DNA of 64,000 nucleotides from Loripinus fragilis. Taxonomy: Eukaryota > Mollusca > Bivalvia > Lucinida > Lucinidae. Shown here piece by piece: positions 34,735 through 46,752 of the stretch. The stretch is from NCBI GenBank assembly GCA_964019695.1, contig OZ026524.1, forward strand, positions 14,872,309 through 14,936,308, read 5' to 3'. A program made the position numbers and the translations under genes. Position 1 is the first letter of the stretch. Each line of letters begins with the position of its first letter. The notes under the pieces were generated by a model, which was given only the letters and a program-made list of their open reading frames with translations, had not been told where the DNA came from and searched no databases.

Positions 34735-35170
34735 TGTACTACTGTCCTGCCAGCCAAGAGTGACAGTGGCGTCATGTTCTGTTTACAAAGTTTTCATTGA
34801 CTTGTAATCGATGGCAGGATAGGATTAATACACAAGTTATCTAACGATTATTGTAAGCTAATGTGGAGTGTAAAAGTTTATGTTTTGCTTAACAATTGTT
34901 AATAAAATATTACGTCACTGTCAATCTTGGTTGGCACAACAGTAGAAATCTAACGATTATTGTAAGCTAATGTGGAGTGTAAAAGTTTATGTTTTGCTGA
35001 ACAATTGTTAATAAAATATTACGTCACTGTCAATCTTGGTTGGCACAACAGTAGAAATCTAACGATTATTGTAAGCTAATGTGGAGTGTAAAAGTTTATG
35101 TTTTGCTTAACAATTGTTAATAAAATATTACGTCACTGTCAATCTTGGTTGGCACAACAGTAGAAATTGA
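34735..35170. mobile_element. Palindromic MITE, family D, copy 2 with amplified arm
   Basis: 'actactgtcctgccagccaa' and 'gagtgacagtggcgtcatg' form the left arm and 'acgtcactgtcaatcttggt' with 'tggcacaacagtag' the right, as at 15009-15240. The right arm is present three times (see 34841-35167). Confidence 0.82.
34841..35167. repeat. 109-bp tandem repeat, three near-identical units
   Basis: Units start ctaacgattattgtaagc at 34841, 34950 and 35059 and end cagtagaaat. By eye the first two units differ only at one base (gcttaac/gctgaac). Such identity shows very recent amplification, or an assembly duplication. Confidence 0.95.
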
Positions 35171-35698
35171 TATTTATCATGAAGAAAATGACAGTAGTGG
35201 GATGGTAAGCATGCTGGCAAAAGAGCATGTGTCATAGATCAATGAGTCATTTGAATACACATTCTTTACATTGACAACGCTTATGGTTCTGTTTTGTTGT
35301 CATTTTACATATTTACATTTTCAAAGCAAGCCTTTAATGAATCTTTAGAATTTTGCAACCGTTCATAGCCTCATGAACCACACAAAATTTGATCGACGGC
35401 TGCCAAGCTCACTTGCCCGTACAATACGCTTCGAACACCGACTTCATTCGCCAAAAGTGACACTGGTGTTGTGATTGACAGCAAGCCACACCTGAGTTGC
35501 ACGTGCAAAACAAGCCTCTTGTTTGCTCCATTGCTTGTCCATGGTCACACCGGCTGTTCCAATTTTCCATTTTACACTCCGAATAAACCGTAAATACAGT
35601 TATAATTTAAATAAAAAACTGTTTTAATTCCTAAATTAAGAATATTTTTTTTTATGTTTTAGACATTAATTATAAAATGTAAATGTAAGCAATAAATT

Positions 35699-35830
35699 CA
35701 ATTTTTAGAATGTTCATGGAAGCATGAATACTTTGGGTCCCTTGCAACGTTAACGTGAAGCCCTTCGGGCTTCGCTTACTTTCCGAGAGATCCGAAGTAT
35801 TCATGATTCCATGAACATTCAAAAAAATTG
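35699..35830. repeat. Foldback (~36-bp arms)
   Basis: 'agaatgttcatggaagcatg' pairs with 'catgattccatgaacattc'. The loop includes a smaller hairpin 'gaagcccttcgggcttc'. Confidence 0.85.
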
Positions 35831-36123
35831 AATAAATTTCTTAATTGACTTAAAGTATTGTGAAACAATTCATGAGAGGAATGGTAAAACTCTATTTTGG
35901 TATATTAAAAATTCAGGTGAGATTCTTAATAAGGTAAAATGTCTACATCAATAAATTCCATTGAAGTCTACCGCCCATAAAGAACGCTAAATGGACCATT
36001 AGAAGTGGTTTACCTTCTTAATCAAGGTCTCAATGATGTTAAGACATGTGCGCATATAGTTGCTGCTATGAGCTCTTATTATGTGGAATACGGTTTTCAA
36101 TATAGATAAATACGTGTACATAC

Positions 36124-36356
36124 ATTTTAAACCCCTTCGCTGCCTGAATAATGTGTGTGTCCACTTTTCCCAGGGCTACTCGACTAGGCGTGTAAACATT
36201 CTTCACGCTATCGAGTCTAGGAGCTCGTTCTTCGCGCTGGGTATAACTTCCAAGAAACATGTCAGTCTGGTTCGAAGACCTCCCCCAGGACAAATGATAG
36301 TACTGTGACGAAAGACTGTATCCAGATGCTTTTGGGAACACTTCACTCAGAGCGCC
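36124..36356 (-). CDS. GT92 gene, exon D: C-terminal part of catalytic domain
   Basis: The exon follows acceptor ttaatattttcag (AG at 36358-36357) and reads in phase 0 as GALSEVFPKASGYSLSSQYY, HLSWGRSSNQTDMFLGSYTQ, REERAPRLDSVKNVYTPSRV and ALGKVDTHIIQAAKGFK. This resembles the GT92 section with a Trp-Gly after a hydrophobic strand, then 'R...R....K.VY.P.RV....VH.......G'. Phase 0 agrees with exon C, whose last residues RTLKQVL run directly into GALSEVF. The end is set at donor GTATGT (GT at 36123-36122), giving phase 2. Other GT dinucleotides within about 10 bases are possible, so the 3' boundary is the least certain part. The family usually continues with a His-His-Tyr-Arg-like segment, which was not found on the minus strand to the left. 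Confidence 0.82.
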
Positions 36357-36829
36357 CTGAAAATATTAACCCTTTATAAACAAGTTCATCCCCTTACGTT
36401 TAATACAATAAAGTCATTATGGTCCATTACCTATATTGATGGCGTAACAAGTATTAATTTCCAACTATGGAACTCCAATGGCTTTACTCTGATGATTCAT
36501 TCACCTTGGCAGACTAGGGCTATCATTATGGTCCCTCCAGGTCATTGTTTGCATAATCCACCCTGGGTGGCTGGAACTAGCATTTTATGGTCAAAAACCT
36601 GTATCGAGACATTTAAGTTCTACTGAGATAGATTTTTTTATATTTCTATCTCTAGTGATTGTGTTTGTATCAAAGCAATTATTGGAGGCCCTGATACAAC
36701 GCCATATTTATGTCCTCTAGGTCTTCAATATTTGCCAACGTACCCATTATGGGTTTCCAGCATACAATCTATTAAAATAAGCTAGCACTGATTGGTCAAT
36801 GCAAATATGAATCCTACCGTTAGGCATAA

Positions 36830-37330
36830 AAAGTAAGTGAATATGATCGGGAAATACCACAATCACAAACTGCAGACAAGCCCATGGTACCGCGATGAAG
36901 AGCCACACAACAATCACGAGACACCATGAAGACAAACTAAGCAAAGCAACCAGCTCTCTCTTCCCCAACCAAGATGATTGCTAAGCTAGAATGGACATAA
37001 AGTAACACACAACAAAACATAGAACAATTACAGAATCACATAATGGGAGTAACAATCAACGACGATTCAACAGCAACAGAACCACCACCCTAGAACGGAA
37101 ATCAGCCTAAGCCACTGGGGGCTTAAATGCATTTTACTGGTACCAAATCTTCGCCCTAGAGGCACAAAAAATGTTCCTAACTATAGCAATGTATCATCAT
37201 GGAGAAACAATCTCAATCTAATTAAATTAACGCACTATGATGAAACAAAGAAACTGGTTCACGACTCACAGATAGTCAGAGCTAAAGAAAACCTCAAGTT
37301 GAGCCACGGTTAGTCCAGCTACTGGCAAAC
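36830..37330 (-). repeat. Dispersed MGKREL-type repeat (long copy, minus)
   Basis: On the minus strand it encodes MGKRELVALLSLSSWCLV, then WLFIAVPWACLQFVIVVFPD and HIHLLF, the most open of the copies. It lies 470 bases upstream of GT92 exon D on the same strand, within the intron. Confidence 0.78.
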
Positions 37331-37379
37331 ATCAGGCACCATAAGTCAGGCACCATAGTATTATGTTTTTTCTTGCACA

Positions 37380-37715
37380 CCGGATAAGGATATCTGAGAT
37401 TTTACCCTGGGATAGACAATCTTATTTTACCCATTCTATCTTACCCGAGACGTTATGAAACGTCATCATGTAAAATTGCATCTTAGCGTATTCAGGGACT
37501 TCTGGAAGCGTATTTTAAAATAAATAAATTGGTAAATAAATAAACATGACAAATAAACGAAAACAGTGGTAAGCAAGAAAAAGAATCCAGTATTCAATCG
37601 TGTGAGGGTAAGATAGAAATATCCGTCCCTCGGGGTCAACGTTTGTCATCACTCGGCAAGCCTGGTGATGCCAAACAACGATTCTTGGGATAGATTATTG
37701 TATTACCCAACCGTC
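37380..37715 (+). repeat. Foldback family F, copy 4
   Basis: It shows 'gcatcttagcgtattcagg', 'agcaagaaaaagaatcca', 'gtgagggtaagatagaaat', 'ctcggcaagcctggtgatg' in family order. The arms are partly decayed (gataga for gatttt). Confidence 0.75.
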
Positions 37716-38139
37716 TATTAAACGGAGTAACTGTCTATATTTTGCTATGTCCTGAGTTACTGAACTATTGACCAGGCAATAGTTTCGACTATTGACTGGC
37801 ACTATACCATGGCCTGGTTTCCCGCTTCCCTGTTAAAAACACACAGGCGCTTATCGACATGCGCGACGACGATGCGCTATGGAAGGAGACGTTATGCAAC
37901 AATGGTGAAAATGAGGCATGATTTGTCAACTTTAAACTCCAATAAGTCCGTTGTTTATGGTCAGAAACATAAAGTGTGGGTACTCGTTTTCTTAGTTAGA
38001 ACAAGAGGAACATTTTTAGACCAAAATTTAGCAGATTTGATGAAATTTTCTGCTTTGCAACAAAACCGCATCGTCTGCAGCATATCCATTCAAAGAACGC
38101 TGTTAAGAATTTCTTCAGATGGGCTGGGTAATAAAACAA

Positions 38140-38304
38140 TTATTTCATGCCTGTTAGTAGTATAGTCAAACTATTACCCTCGGTACCGGGGACGACCTGA
38201 TGTACTATTGCACTCGGCCTACGGCCTCGTGCATAGGTGCATCAGGATATCCACGTCACCTCGGGGTAATAGTTTTGACTATACTACAAACAGGCATGAA
38301 ATAA
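38140..38304. repeat. Foldback (~40-bp arms)
   Basis: 'ttatttcatgcctgttagta' with 'gtatagtcaaactattaccc' is inverted at 38263-38304. An inner inverted repeat 'cactcggcctacggcctcgtg' lies at 38210-38231. Confidence 0.88.
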
Positions 38305-38701
38305 CTGTAAACTATCCTACCCTCACACTCATTATAGGTTCTATATCACATGTTTGGTGACAAAATACATTGTTTTATCAAACAATTAAAATCTGCCTAG
38401 AAAGATTTATTCCTCTAGTGGAATAAATCCCTTTAGCCAGAACTCCTTTTTCCTGACCACAAGTGACCAAAAGGCATCGATGAGATGAAAGGCATGTCAT
38501 ATTCATTTTCATTTTATATTTTCAATTTTTAAACAAGCATTACGCTTCTCTGAACTTTAGACGTCACAAGCACTAACAATTGACGTCATTTACACCTGCG
38601 ATGACGTTGCTTAACGTTTCTGTTTTCCAACTCTTAAACTGGAGGATGGAGGAACGAAAACGAAAAATTCTAGAAAAACACAGCAAATTTAGTAAAAGTA
38701 A

Positions 38702-39160
38702 GTAAGGGTGCAAAGATCAGGAATCGATACAATCAAGTACCACACCTGACCCAGGATACCAATGGGAAAGTGACAAACTCACAGTAGACACCACAAACGA
38801 GAGCCAAGAGGGCAGCCCTTTCCCAGCAGGTGACCACAAAGCACATATAAACAGACGCGCACAAAGACATAGCAAACACAAGACAGAACAAAAACATAAA
38901 AGATCCACAAAAGAAGTACCGCCTTGGAACGGTCAGTAAAATATTTTACTGGAGGGCTTAAACCGGTTTAACGGCGCCAACCTCACCCTTAATTCAGATG
39001 TGGATCAAGACACATAGATATTTGGTTTGCATAAAAGACCCCTAACTTATCAATGCATCATCTCCTAAAACATATAAATCAAGATATAACAAGGAAATAA
39101 AGCAAGGATAAGGACTCAGCAGTAAATAAAACTGAATACCGGAGCAAAAGAAATTCAACA
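38702..39160 (-). repeat. Dispersed repeat, family H, copy 2 (minus)
   Basis: It shares over 400 bp with 60841-61345. On the minus strand there is an open frame with CALWSPAGKG, LPSWLSFVV and SLSHWYPGSGVV. The 5' extension (agatgatgcattgataagtt on the minus strand) is common to both copies. Confidence 0.82.
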
Positions 39161-39230
39161 GGTAAACCCTGGTGGGCCCGACAAACGGCCAAAGCATCAG
39201 ACCCCTACCATCTCATCAATAGATAAGTCT

Positions 39231-39803
39231 TTAAGTCGGAACCATCATAGAGTCTGAAGTCCGACCCACCGGCGTGCAATTAAAGAGGAAAGCAAAGTTG
39301 CCAGCCGTGATTGGGTTGACCACCAAGCATGCAGTCTGTTGCAATACATTAATGTTATAGCTAATCTTTAAATAATGGGAAATTATTTTAATGAACTGCG
39401 CTGAAATTGTTTTAGAGCCAAGAATCTTCTTCAATTTATACACCAAGTCACCATAGAAATCAGGTTCTGAAAGTCCTTGGCGCAAAAGAGATTTAAGTCC
39501 AACTTGGAATTTAGAAATCAAATCATAGTATGGTCTATAAAATTTTGAAAATGTTTTGTGAAGTTTATGATACCGATAGCCTTGTTTAAGAAGTTTCTAA
39601 GGTAACAATATATTGCGAGTGTTGAAGTCAGAAACAATTCTAGATGCTCTAGCAAAACAAATGAGTTGAGAAAAATAGACTCCATAGGATGTAGAACGAG
39701 GAACATCACCATCTAAAAATGGGAAATTGACTATTTCAAAATCAAGGTCGTCACGTTTATCATAAATTTTGGTAGAAACAATATCATTAGAAAAAGATAT
39801 CAT
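39231..39803 (-). pseudogene. Retroelement C-terminal region, degenerate
   Basis: The minus strand reads VSTKIYDKRDDLDFEIVNFP, FLDGDVPRSTSYGVYFSQLI, CFARASRIVSDFNTRN, then after a stop KLLKQGYRYHKLHKTFSKFY, and after a frameshift ISKFQVGLKSLLRQGLSEPD, FYGDLVYKLKKI and VVNPITAGNFAFLFNCTPVG. The 'K.YDKRDDFDF...NFPFLDGD.P.STSYGVY.SQLIRFARA' segment is widespread in invertebrate reverse-transcriptase elements downstream of the catalytic core. I cannot fix the clade. One stop and one frameshift show it is dead. Confidence 0.75.
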
Positions 39804-40189
39804 TAAGGCCTTTTACTAAAGCTACCCAACCAGTTCTGCTCTTCTGAACATCATTATCACCAGAGCTAAAAAAGAACTCTTTACACAACATCTGATCTAT
39901 TGATCCAGATTCAAAGTAATTATAAAAAAATGTTTCAGATTGATCTATGTTCCTTATATTGCTCACAATCATTCAACTATGCTTAACAAAGTGCGCCAAG
40001 GGCTTCGATTCAGGTGAGCGTTCCGGAGCCACCCATGATTGCCCTCTTGTTCAATATTATATGGGAATTCCCCTTTTTTAGCCATATTTTCCCCATTCAT
40101 CCGATATATATATATTTTAGAAAACAAATCAGACCTACCTACCTTATTTTAATTTTCCATGCAATAGAAAACTCACATTTTTTTTGGCC

Positions 40190-41810
40190 TATGTAATTCT
40201 GTATGTATACTCTCCTATTTTTTCTGCGATTTTTCTATCATTTTCAATGTTTCATAAATTCATAGGAAAATAAAATTAGATCATATTAATATTGAAGCAC
40301 ATGGTATAAGGACTATGTCTAAGCATCAATTAAGAGCCGAGTTTGGTTATTTAGGGCATCTAGCAGCTGCGAAGTAATTTTGAAAACATACCAACTTATT
40401 ATTTTTTCTGAGATTTGTCTATTATTTTCAATACTTCATTGATTTCCGTGGATATATTAATTAAGTAATTAGAATGTTGAACAAGGGGGTAAAATAATTC
40501 TGAGATGTGAGTTTATCACGCCTTTTTTCTGGTTTTTCCTTTTTACAAATTTTCTTACTTCTACAATTTTCATTAATATTGATGAATATGACAATTAGGT
40601 AATTTACATATTTAACCAGAGTAGAAGAGCTTTGTCTCAGCATTAATCTGGTACCAGTTTTGTATACTAGTGCAATAAGTAGCTGAGTTGTATACCCCAT
40701 TTTCCTGAGTTTTCTCTCAATTTCTCAGGTTTTCGTAAATATTCGTGAATACTCTTTACAAGAAAATTGCATACCGGACAGTCTAGAAAAAATTCTATGA
40801 CTAAGAATTAGTTTGATACCAAGTATAGTATTCATGGGTGAGTTGCTGCTGATATATGAGTATTTCTGTAGGTACATTCCATTCTTAAGAATCATTCTTT
40901 AGGTTGTCATGGAAACTGTTCAATTTCACATAACTCAAATGGGTCAAATTTTGAGGACAATACTTTTGCTTTTTGGTTGTCCAAATGAACAAGTTGGCAT
41001 CCAGTAGAAATCGTCATAGGGGTGAAAGGTAGGTCAATCACAGGGTCCTAATTTCTAGTCGTTGCTTCCTGTTTTTCTCTTCAATGTTTTATCTATCATT
41101 TCCCAAGTTTTCATAAATATTCATGAATATGCAAATGGGATAGTTTACATCTAGAACCACCAGATGAAAGACCTTGTCAAATTATATCACTTATGATATA
41201 ACAACATACAATGTACATCAGTGATGTTTTTGGGCAGAAATCAGTTAACCTACAGGTATTTTTCCAATTTTCCCGTATTTTAAAGTTCTCATTAATATTC
41301 ATGAATATTCAAATTATAAAATTTGCATATCTGACCATGTAATAAAAGGTCTATGCATAGGCTTTAATTTGGTACCACGGTAGGTAATCTAGACTGAGAA
41401 GCAGCTGAGATATGGTTGTTTTTGTAGGTATACCCCCATTTAGGAGAAAGCATTATGGGTTGCTATGGAAACCATGCATTTAGACATAGCTAAAACAAGT
41501 TTTTGGAGTACAATTTTTTTGGGCATGACTGGGGTTCCAATGAGCAATTCAACACTCATGGAAACTTGTCCTGGGGTAGCAAGGTAGGTCAAATTAGATC
41601 CTATGATACCAGTAACTTGATATTAATTGCTTGTTTTCAGCAATTTTTCTTCATTTTTCGTATTTTTTCCACCCCCCAAAAATACCATTTCCCCTCGGAT
41701 TTTTTAGGACTTTTTTCTATAAAACAGGACACCTTCTTGATACTAAAACCGTTGATAACATTTCTCAAGGAATTAGTTGTGGGTTAAGGGTCATTTTGGG
41801 CTAAATGTAC
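40190..41810. repeat. Diverged tandem array with ATTCATGAATAT palindromes
   Basis: Versions of 'ttttcataaatattcatgaatat' recur at about 40243, 40430, 40568, 40730, 41108 and 41290. Each is followed by 'taatttacat', 'ctaagcattaatttggtacca' and 'gcagctgagatatg'-like blocks. The most frequent spacing is about 160-190 bases. 40855-41055 and 41395-41600 are clear partners. No coding frame is shared. Confidence 0.7.
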
Positions 41811-44800
41811 TGGCCTAATTGTAGATATCTGTTCCCTGTCCCTTCTTAAGGTGCAGTGGGTCAGTCAGGAGTCTGTGATTGTGACATTTCCTAGTAATGT
41901 TCACTTTTAGAAAGGCGTTCGCTGGCAATCTAGACAGCATTACTCCTTTATGAATTTATAAAAAAAATGTTGTTTACGTTACATTTAATTCAAGGAAACA
42001 TAAGTGTTTGTTATCATTTATTCTTTAAGAGAGTGGCTCTGTTATGCAATATTTTACCACATCAATTATGCATATATCAAAACTCAGAATGTGACTTTTG
42101 AATTTATTCTAGCTATGGACCTTAATTTCAGCTTATTTTTAACATGGCTTTCATTTTTGGATTAATGAAACTGATAGTCCATTTGACTTAACACTACTAC
42201 TCATTTGTCAAAGCAATGCAAACTTTAAACTAAATGGGTTATTCAAAATGAAGTATTGCCGTTGAAATTGGGGAAATCATCCATAAAGATGGGTTTTACA
42301 TGACAAGGCAGTGATCATATCCAAGAAATCTAGATTTCTTCAGTTGTAATTTACGATACCACATTTACTTTATAAAATTTCAACAGAGAGAATATGTTTA
42401 AGCCAAATTGAACTAGGACACATTAAAATTACCGTTTAAAAGATTATTTACGTTAATCAGAATGTGAATAGGAATAGCAATATCTTAGAGTAAAAGTAGC
42501 AGTCATAAGATCAGACTTAGCTTTAGCAATTAGTGCTAATATAACTGATGTAAAAGTTCTATCATAATACCAAAGAAGTCATTGGACCCCATCTTAAACA
42601 AACTGTTGCAGGAATCCTGTCAATTGATTCCTTTTATGTCGTTAAATAAAGATGAGTTATAAACACATCAGGGTATAGAGACAAAAAGGCATACATTAAA
42701 TTATCTACTGTGCTAATAAAATAATAATTATATGGACAATAGAGAAGGATCAATAGTTAGTGTAATTACTTACACAAAAATAGATTAACATGTTATGCTA
42801 AGAAAGTATGCATAAACTTAACAAATAGTATGTATGCATGTTTAATTTGTCTGTCGCTATTTTATCAATCGTCTGCATAAGAAATTGTATTTCTTACGGC
42901 TTGTAAAAGTATCATGATACATCTCAGATAGTGATAACATTGTCTCTATTGCCAATTGCACTATATGTAAGTATGATACAGCATAGCATTTGTTGAGTAT
43001 ACTATCTGAAAGTATTCTTTGAAAGTAGCATAAGTATGGATTTTGTTTCTATTACATGAACTATCAATATACCGTAAATATAGTATCGTTTAACAAGTTG
43101 GTACATGTTTTATGGGTATTAATGAGTTAGTTTTAAGGACTGAATGACGGTTGTTATGATTGCTTATTGTGAGTGTAAAAAATAAATAGTGTCCTGTTGA
43201 ATAAAACAAACATTAAAGCAGATTCTATCACGTATGCTGATATGCTATATAGCTAAAAAGCAAACGTCTGCAAACATTCTGGAATATATATGATCAATCA
43301 AGTCCTATTCTAGAAAGTTGTTTGCTCAAGGTCCTGAGTATCGAAGTCAAATCATTTAAAAATGTCTACAATACTAACAATGCAGGGGAGCCTTTCCAAC
43401 TTATTAACAGACATGTGCCTGTTTCTAAAGTATTAACATGGTAATTTAGAATAAATGCTGTCCTGTTTCATTGCTTCACAAACGTGTAGAACCAGGCAAC
43501 ATAATGATTAAAGTAATGATTTATATTTTTGTTGCATACGTTACCAACATAAATAATACTCTTTTTGCAAAGGGGGCACATTGTAGATACTAAAATATTA
43601 TAACCCCCAAGGATAGCTAGGGCGGGTGCTAAATCAGAGACAGAAATCATCACGATTTGCACAAACTTCAGTTTTGTTTCATATGACACAGATGAAGGTA
43701 TCTTTAATGTTTCACTTCTTGATTTGGACTTCTGCTTTGAATATCTTATATTTTTTTAGAGTTTTAAGGTATATTTTGTGCCTTATTGTTTTAAATATAG
43801 CTGCTGTAACGATCGCGCAAATAAATGTTTATAAATGCATATATTTGATGGCTTTTACAACATGTAATGGATCTGACTATGCTACTGTGTGCTTTTAATT
43901 TATTTATTGAGCTGTTGACGGTAAAAGAAAATGTCTTGTATATTTCATTAACGCCATGCAATGCATTAAAAGAAGCAAATACATGGTAGTGGCACAGATT
44001 TTAAAGAATCATTTGAGCTTTTTGAAACAATATAGTTATGAATAATAAAAAGGTATCAGTGAACCTATTTACATGAACCATAAAACATATACTTAATGGC
44101 ATATATGTGCTTTATTTTCAAAATTTTTCCCTTTAAACCAAATATGATTTTGTTGATGTTGCATCTCATTCATATTAAATGTTTAAAAATACAATATTTC
44201 CAATCTTATTTTGAGCACTAAGATGGTAGTAAATTTCATTTTCACCTACTAGCTGTTTGAACGCATATAGACATAACATTGCACAAATATTGTTTTTTAA
44301 AGTAACGTATATAACAGAAACTCCAGGTGCCTAAACTAATATTATTATTCTGCTATTAAGCTGTATCTAATTAAAATATCAATCATAACGATATGAAAGA
44401 AAGCGATGCAAATGATGATAGCACTATACTAGGAGTTTCCTTATTATCTAATGGTAACGTATTAGACTTGGCTATTGCATGGTAAATGCACATGCTCATT
44501 AAAAGCTAGCAGACATTTTATAATGTATAAAGTAGCTAAGAAAATCTTAATGTAGAAAAATCTCCCTCCACAGGCTTTGGCAGCCCATGGCCAAGTAAAC
44601 AATAGTAATATATTTGAATGTACATAACGTATATAACAATTACGTAAGCGTAGTCATTTAAACTTATTTTCAGTTTGGTGGTTTTTATCAAGTTACTGTG
44701 AAGCAATATGCAGATAGTAGGAAATGTGGCCTATCCGGTCTAAATAACTTTTCTTTCCAGTAATGTAGCCAATAGCCTACTACATTAAGCCTACTTGAGG

Positions 44801-45055
44801 GTAGCTATGGTTACCCCATAAATAAACATCTTTTGCAATACTTGTAATTTGTGCAATATCTATTTTCAAACTTCTGAAACACCATACTAACAGAGGATAT
44901 AGTCTAAAATTCCGCTACTTTCCGGCCACTTTTTCCATTTTTCTTAATCTCTGGCTCCCCTACTATTACGTTTATCTAGATAATCAAGCATTTTGAGTGC
45001 AATCGCTCTTTCCAAGCCTGTGCTTCTATAGGGACGTTCATTGACCATCAGTACA
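41810..45055. other. 3.2-kb unique AT-rich intron sequence
   Basis: This is the longest stretch in the window without recognisable repeats. It lies inside the 16.3-kb GT92 intron. I found no exon, RNA gene or clear motif. Short frames at 43468-43689 (minus) and 43626-43898 (plus) overlap each other and have no recognisable features. Confidence 0.45.
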
Positions 45056-45064
45056 AAGCAGACT

Positions 45065-45259
45065 TGGGAGAGCAGTGGTAGAGTGCTTGACTCGAGACCG
45101 AGGAGCCGCGGGTTTGAGCCTCGCTGGCATCACTGCGTTGTGTCCTTGTGTCCTTGAGCAAGACACATTAATTCTAGCTTAGTACTTGTTCGACCCAGGA
45201 AAACCCGTCCCTACACAACTGAAAGATTGCTTGTGGGATGTAAAGAATCAAATCAAAAC
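45065..45259 (+). mobile_element. tRNA-derived SINE (195 bp), second copy
   Basis: It carries a degenerate box A region (gcagtggtagagtgcttgac) and box B (GGTTTGAGCCT), then 'cactgcgttgtgtcctt' and the tail 'gaatcaaatcaaaac'. AAGCAGACT flanks both ends (45056-45064 and 45260-45268). It matches the copy at 27748-27942 in length and order. Confidence 0.9.
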
Positions 45260-45549
45260 AAGCAGACTATAGCTTAAAACCATTCGAATAGAGGTAAAAT
45301 TTGTATAGAGTACAGTGACGTCACTAATTATAACTGTATAATGCCTTCAATGTTTACCGTCGTGAGTTGGCTCCCGATACCGTTAGTTTAACAGGTGACA
45401 GGGCCCAGGGCGACGACAGTAAACATTGGGCTAACAGTAATCAGAGAGGTCTATTGTCAATAAAAGGTAATTCCGCATTTAGACAGGTAAACAAACGAGG
45501 GTATTGGTAGTTCTTTCCTAACTAATGCATTAAAGCTATCATTAGGTGT

Positions 45550-45640
45550 CACAGACCAGTAGTCCAGTGGTTAAGTAGCGATTTTTACATATTCGAACCT
45601 GTATTTTTTTCTGAGGGTCCGAATCCCTGAGTTTTTATAT
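45550..45640 (+). repeat. tRNA-like SINE head or tRNA pseudogene
   Basis: 'agtagtccagtggttaagtag' resembles a box A region and 'gggtccgaatccctga' a box B region, about 50 bases apart, followed by a T-rich tail. The cloverleaf cannot be completed, so it is not called as a tRNA. Confidence 0.5.
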
Positions 45641-45704
45641 TCTTTTTTTTTCTTTTTCTTACTCCTTCAGTGGACAGTTTGAATTACCAAGCGCTGTAAC
45701 AAAC

Positions 45705-45855
45705 AGTGGCGGATCCAGAAAGGGTTCAGGGGGCTTCGGAACAGATTATATCATTTTTAAAGGGATATTCAAGAAAAATGAGAGATCATCTGCAAATCGA
45801 CCCCCCTCCCTAATTAATCTGAATCCCCTCTCCTGGAGTCGTGGATCCACCTTTG
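45705..45855. mobile_element. Short MITE with CAGTGGCGGATCCA ends
   Basis: The left end cagtggcggatccagaaa is partly inverted at the right (ctggagtcgtggatccacctttg). The interior contains runs of c and g (cagggggc, gacccccctcc). Ends of this kind are common in hAT-type MITEs. No target duplication was identified. Confidence 0.6.
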
Positions 45856-46660
45856 AACAAAAAGGTTTATGTTGATATTTCAGGCTTTACAGGAAACCCA
45901 GTAAAAGGCGAGGGTTTTAACGACCCACTAGGGGTGTAGCAGACGTTCCATTTTTGGTCGTTATTATCTCATAAAGTCATATTGCAACTTGAAAACTTTG
46001 AGAAAACACTTCGAAATGCTCATTTTTGCATTACTATAATGGTTCGCAAAAGCATGAAGGATTCGTAGATTTTAAAAAAGCCTGTTCCAGAGCAAAAACT
46101 TACGTCATCCTAACGCCACTAAATTACGTTCATTTCTATATACGCTACTGTTGATGACGTCAATTTTTGTGACGGCCTAGAATGCGTATATGTAAAGTAA
46201 AAAAGCCGTGCATCAACAGCACGTAAATAGCCTGATTAATACTTGGGTTTTTGCCAGTTAAAACACGGTTGTTAATAGCGTGCGACACGGGTTTTTATAC
46301 AATAATTAAAGTTAAAATGAGTCTTTATCTACATCCACACAGTACGTTGTGTATGCGAGCGGCAAACGCTCTGGTGAGTTTGCGTATTTCTGCATGCTCA
46401 CCTCATCCTTTGATGCTCAGTATTGCGATCAAAATCTCACTATGCTGGCATTATTTTATGAACTTTTTATATCATGTATATATTGAAATAAAATACTATT
46501 CGTTAAAAAATTAAAATATAAAAATTGAAAAAATAAAATATTAAAAATAGAAAGAAAAATACACAAAATAAGAAAATATCTAGAATAAGAAAATACACAG
46601 TGCAAACAAATGAAAAAAAAATAGAGCATATCAATAGGCCTATAAAATTCTAAACAATGG

Positions 46661-46752
46661 TATTGAACCCTTAACTGTTTACATAGCTTATCTTAACTTT
46701 TTACATAGCTCACGTGCATATTATTACAGTTGCCTCTCTACCTACTGAGCCA
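46661..46752 (-). repeat. Degenerate tRNA-like element with internal duplication
   Basis: On the minus strand 'cggtggctcagtaggtagag' (box A-like) is followed, after a duplicated 'gctatgtaaa(a/c)agttaag', by 'gggttcaatacc' (box B-like). The duplication widens the A-B distance beyond that of a normal tRNA. Confidence 0.45.

Noticed and set aside
37809..38165. 118-codon plus-strand open frame
   Set aside because: It contains a fragment of family E and ends in the arm of a foldback; no protein-like features.
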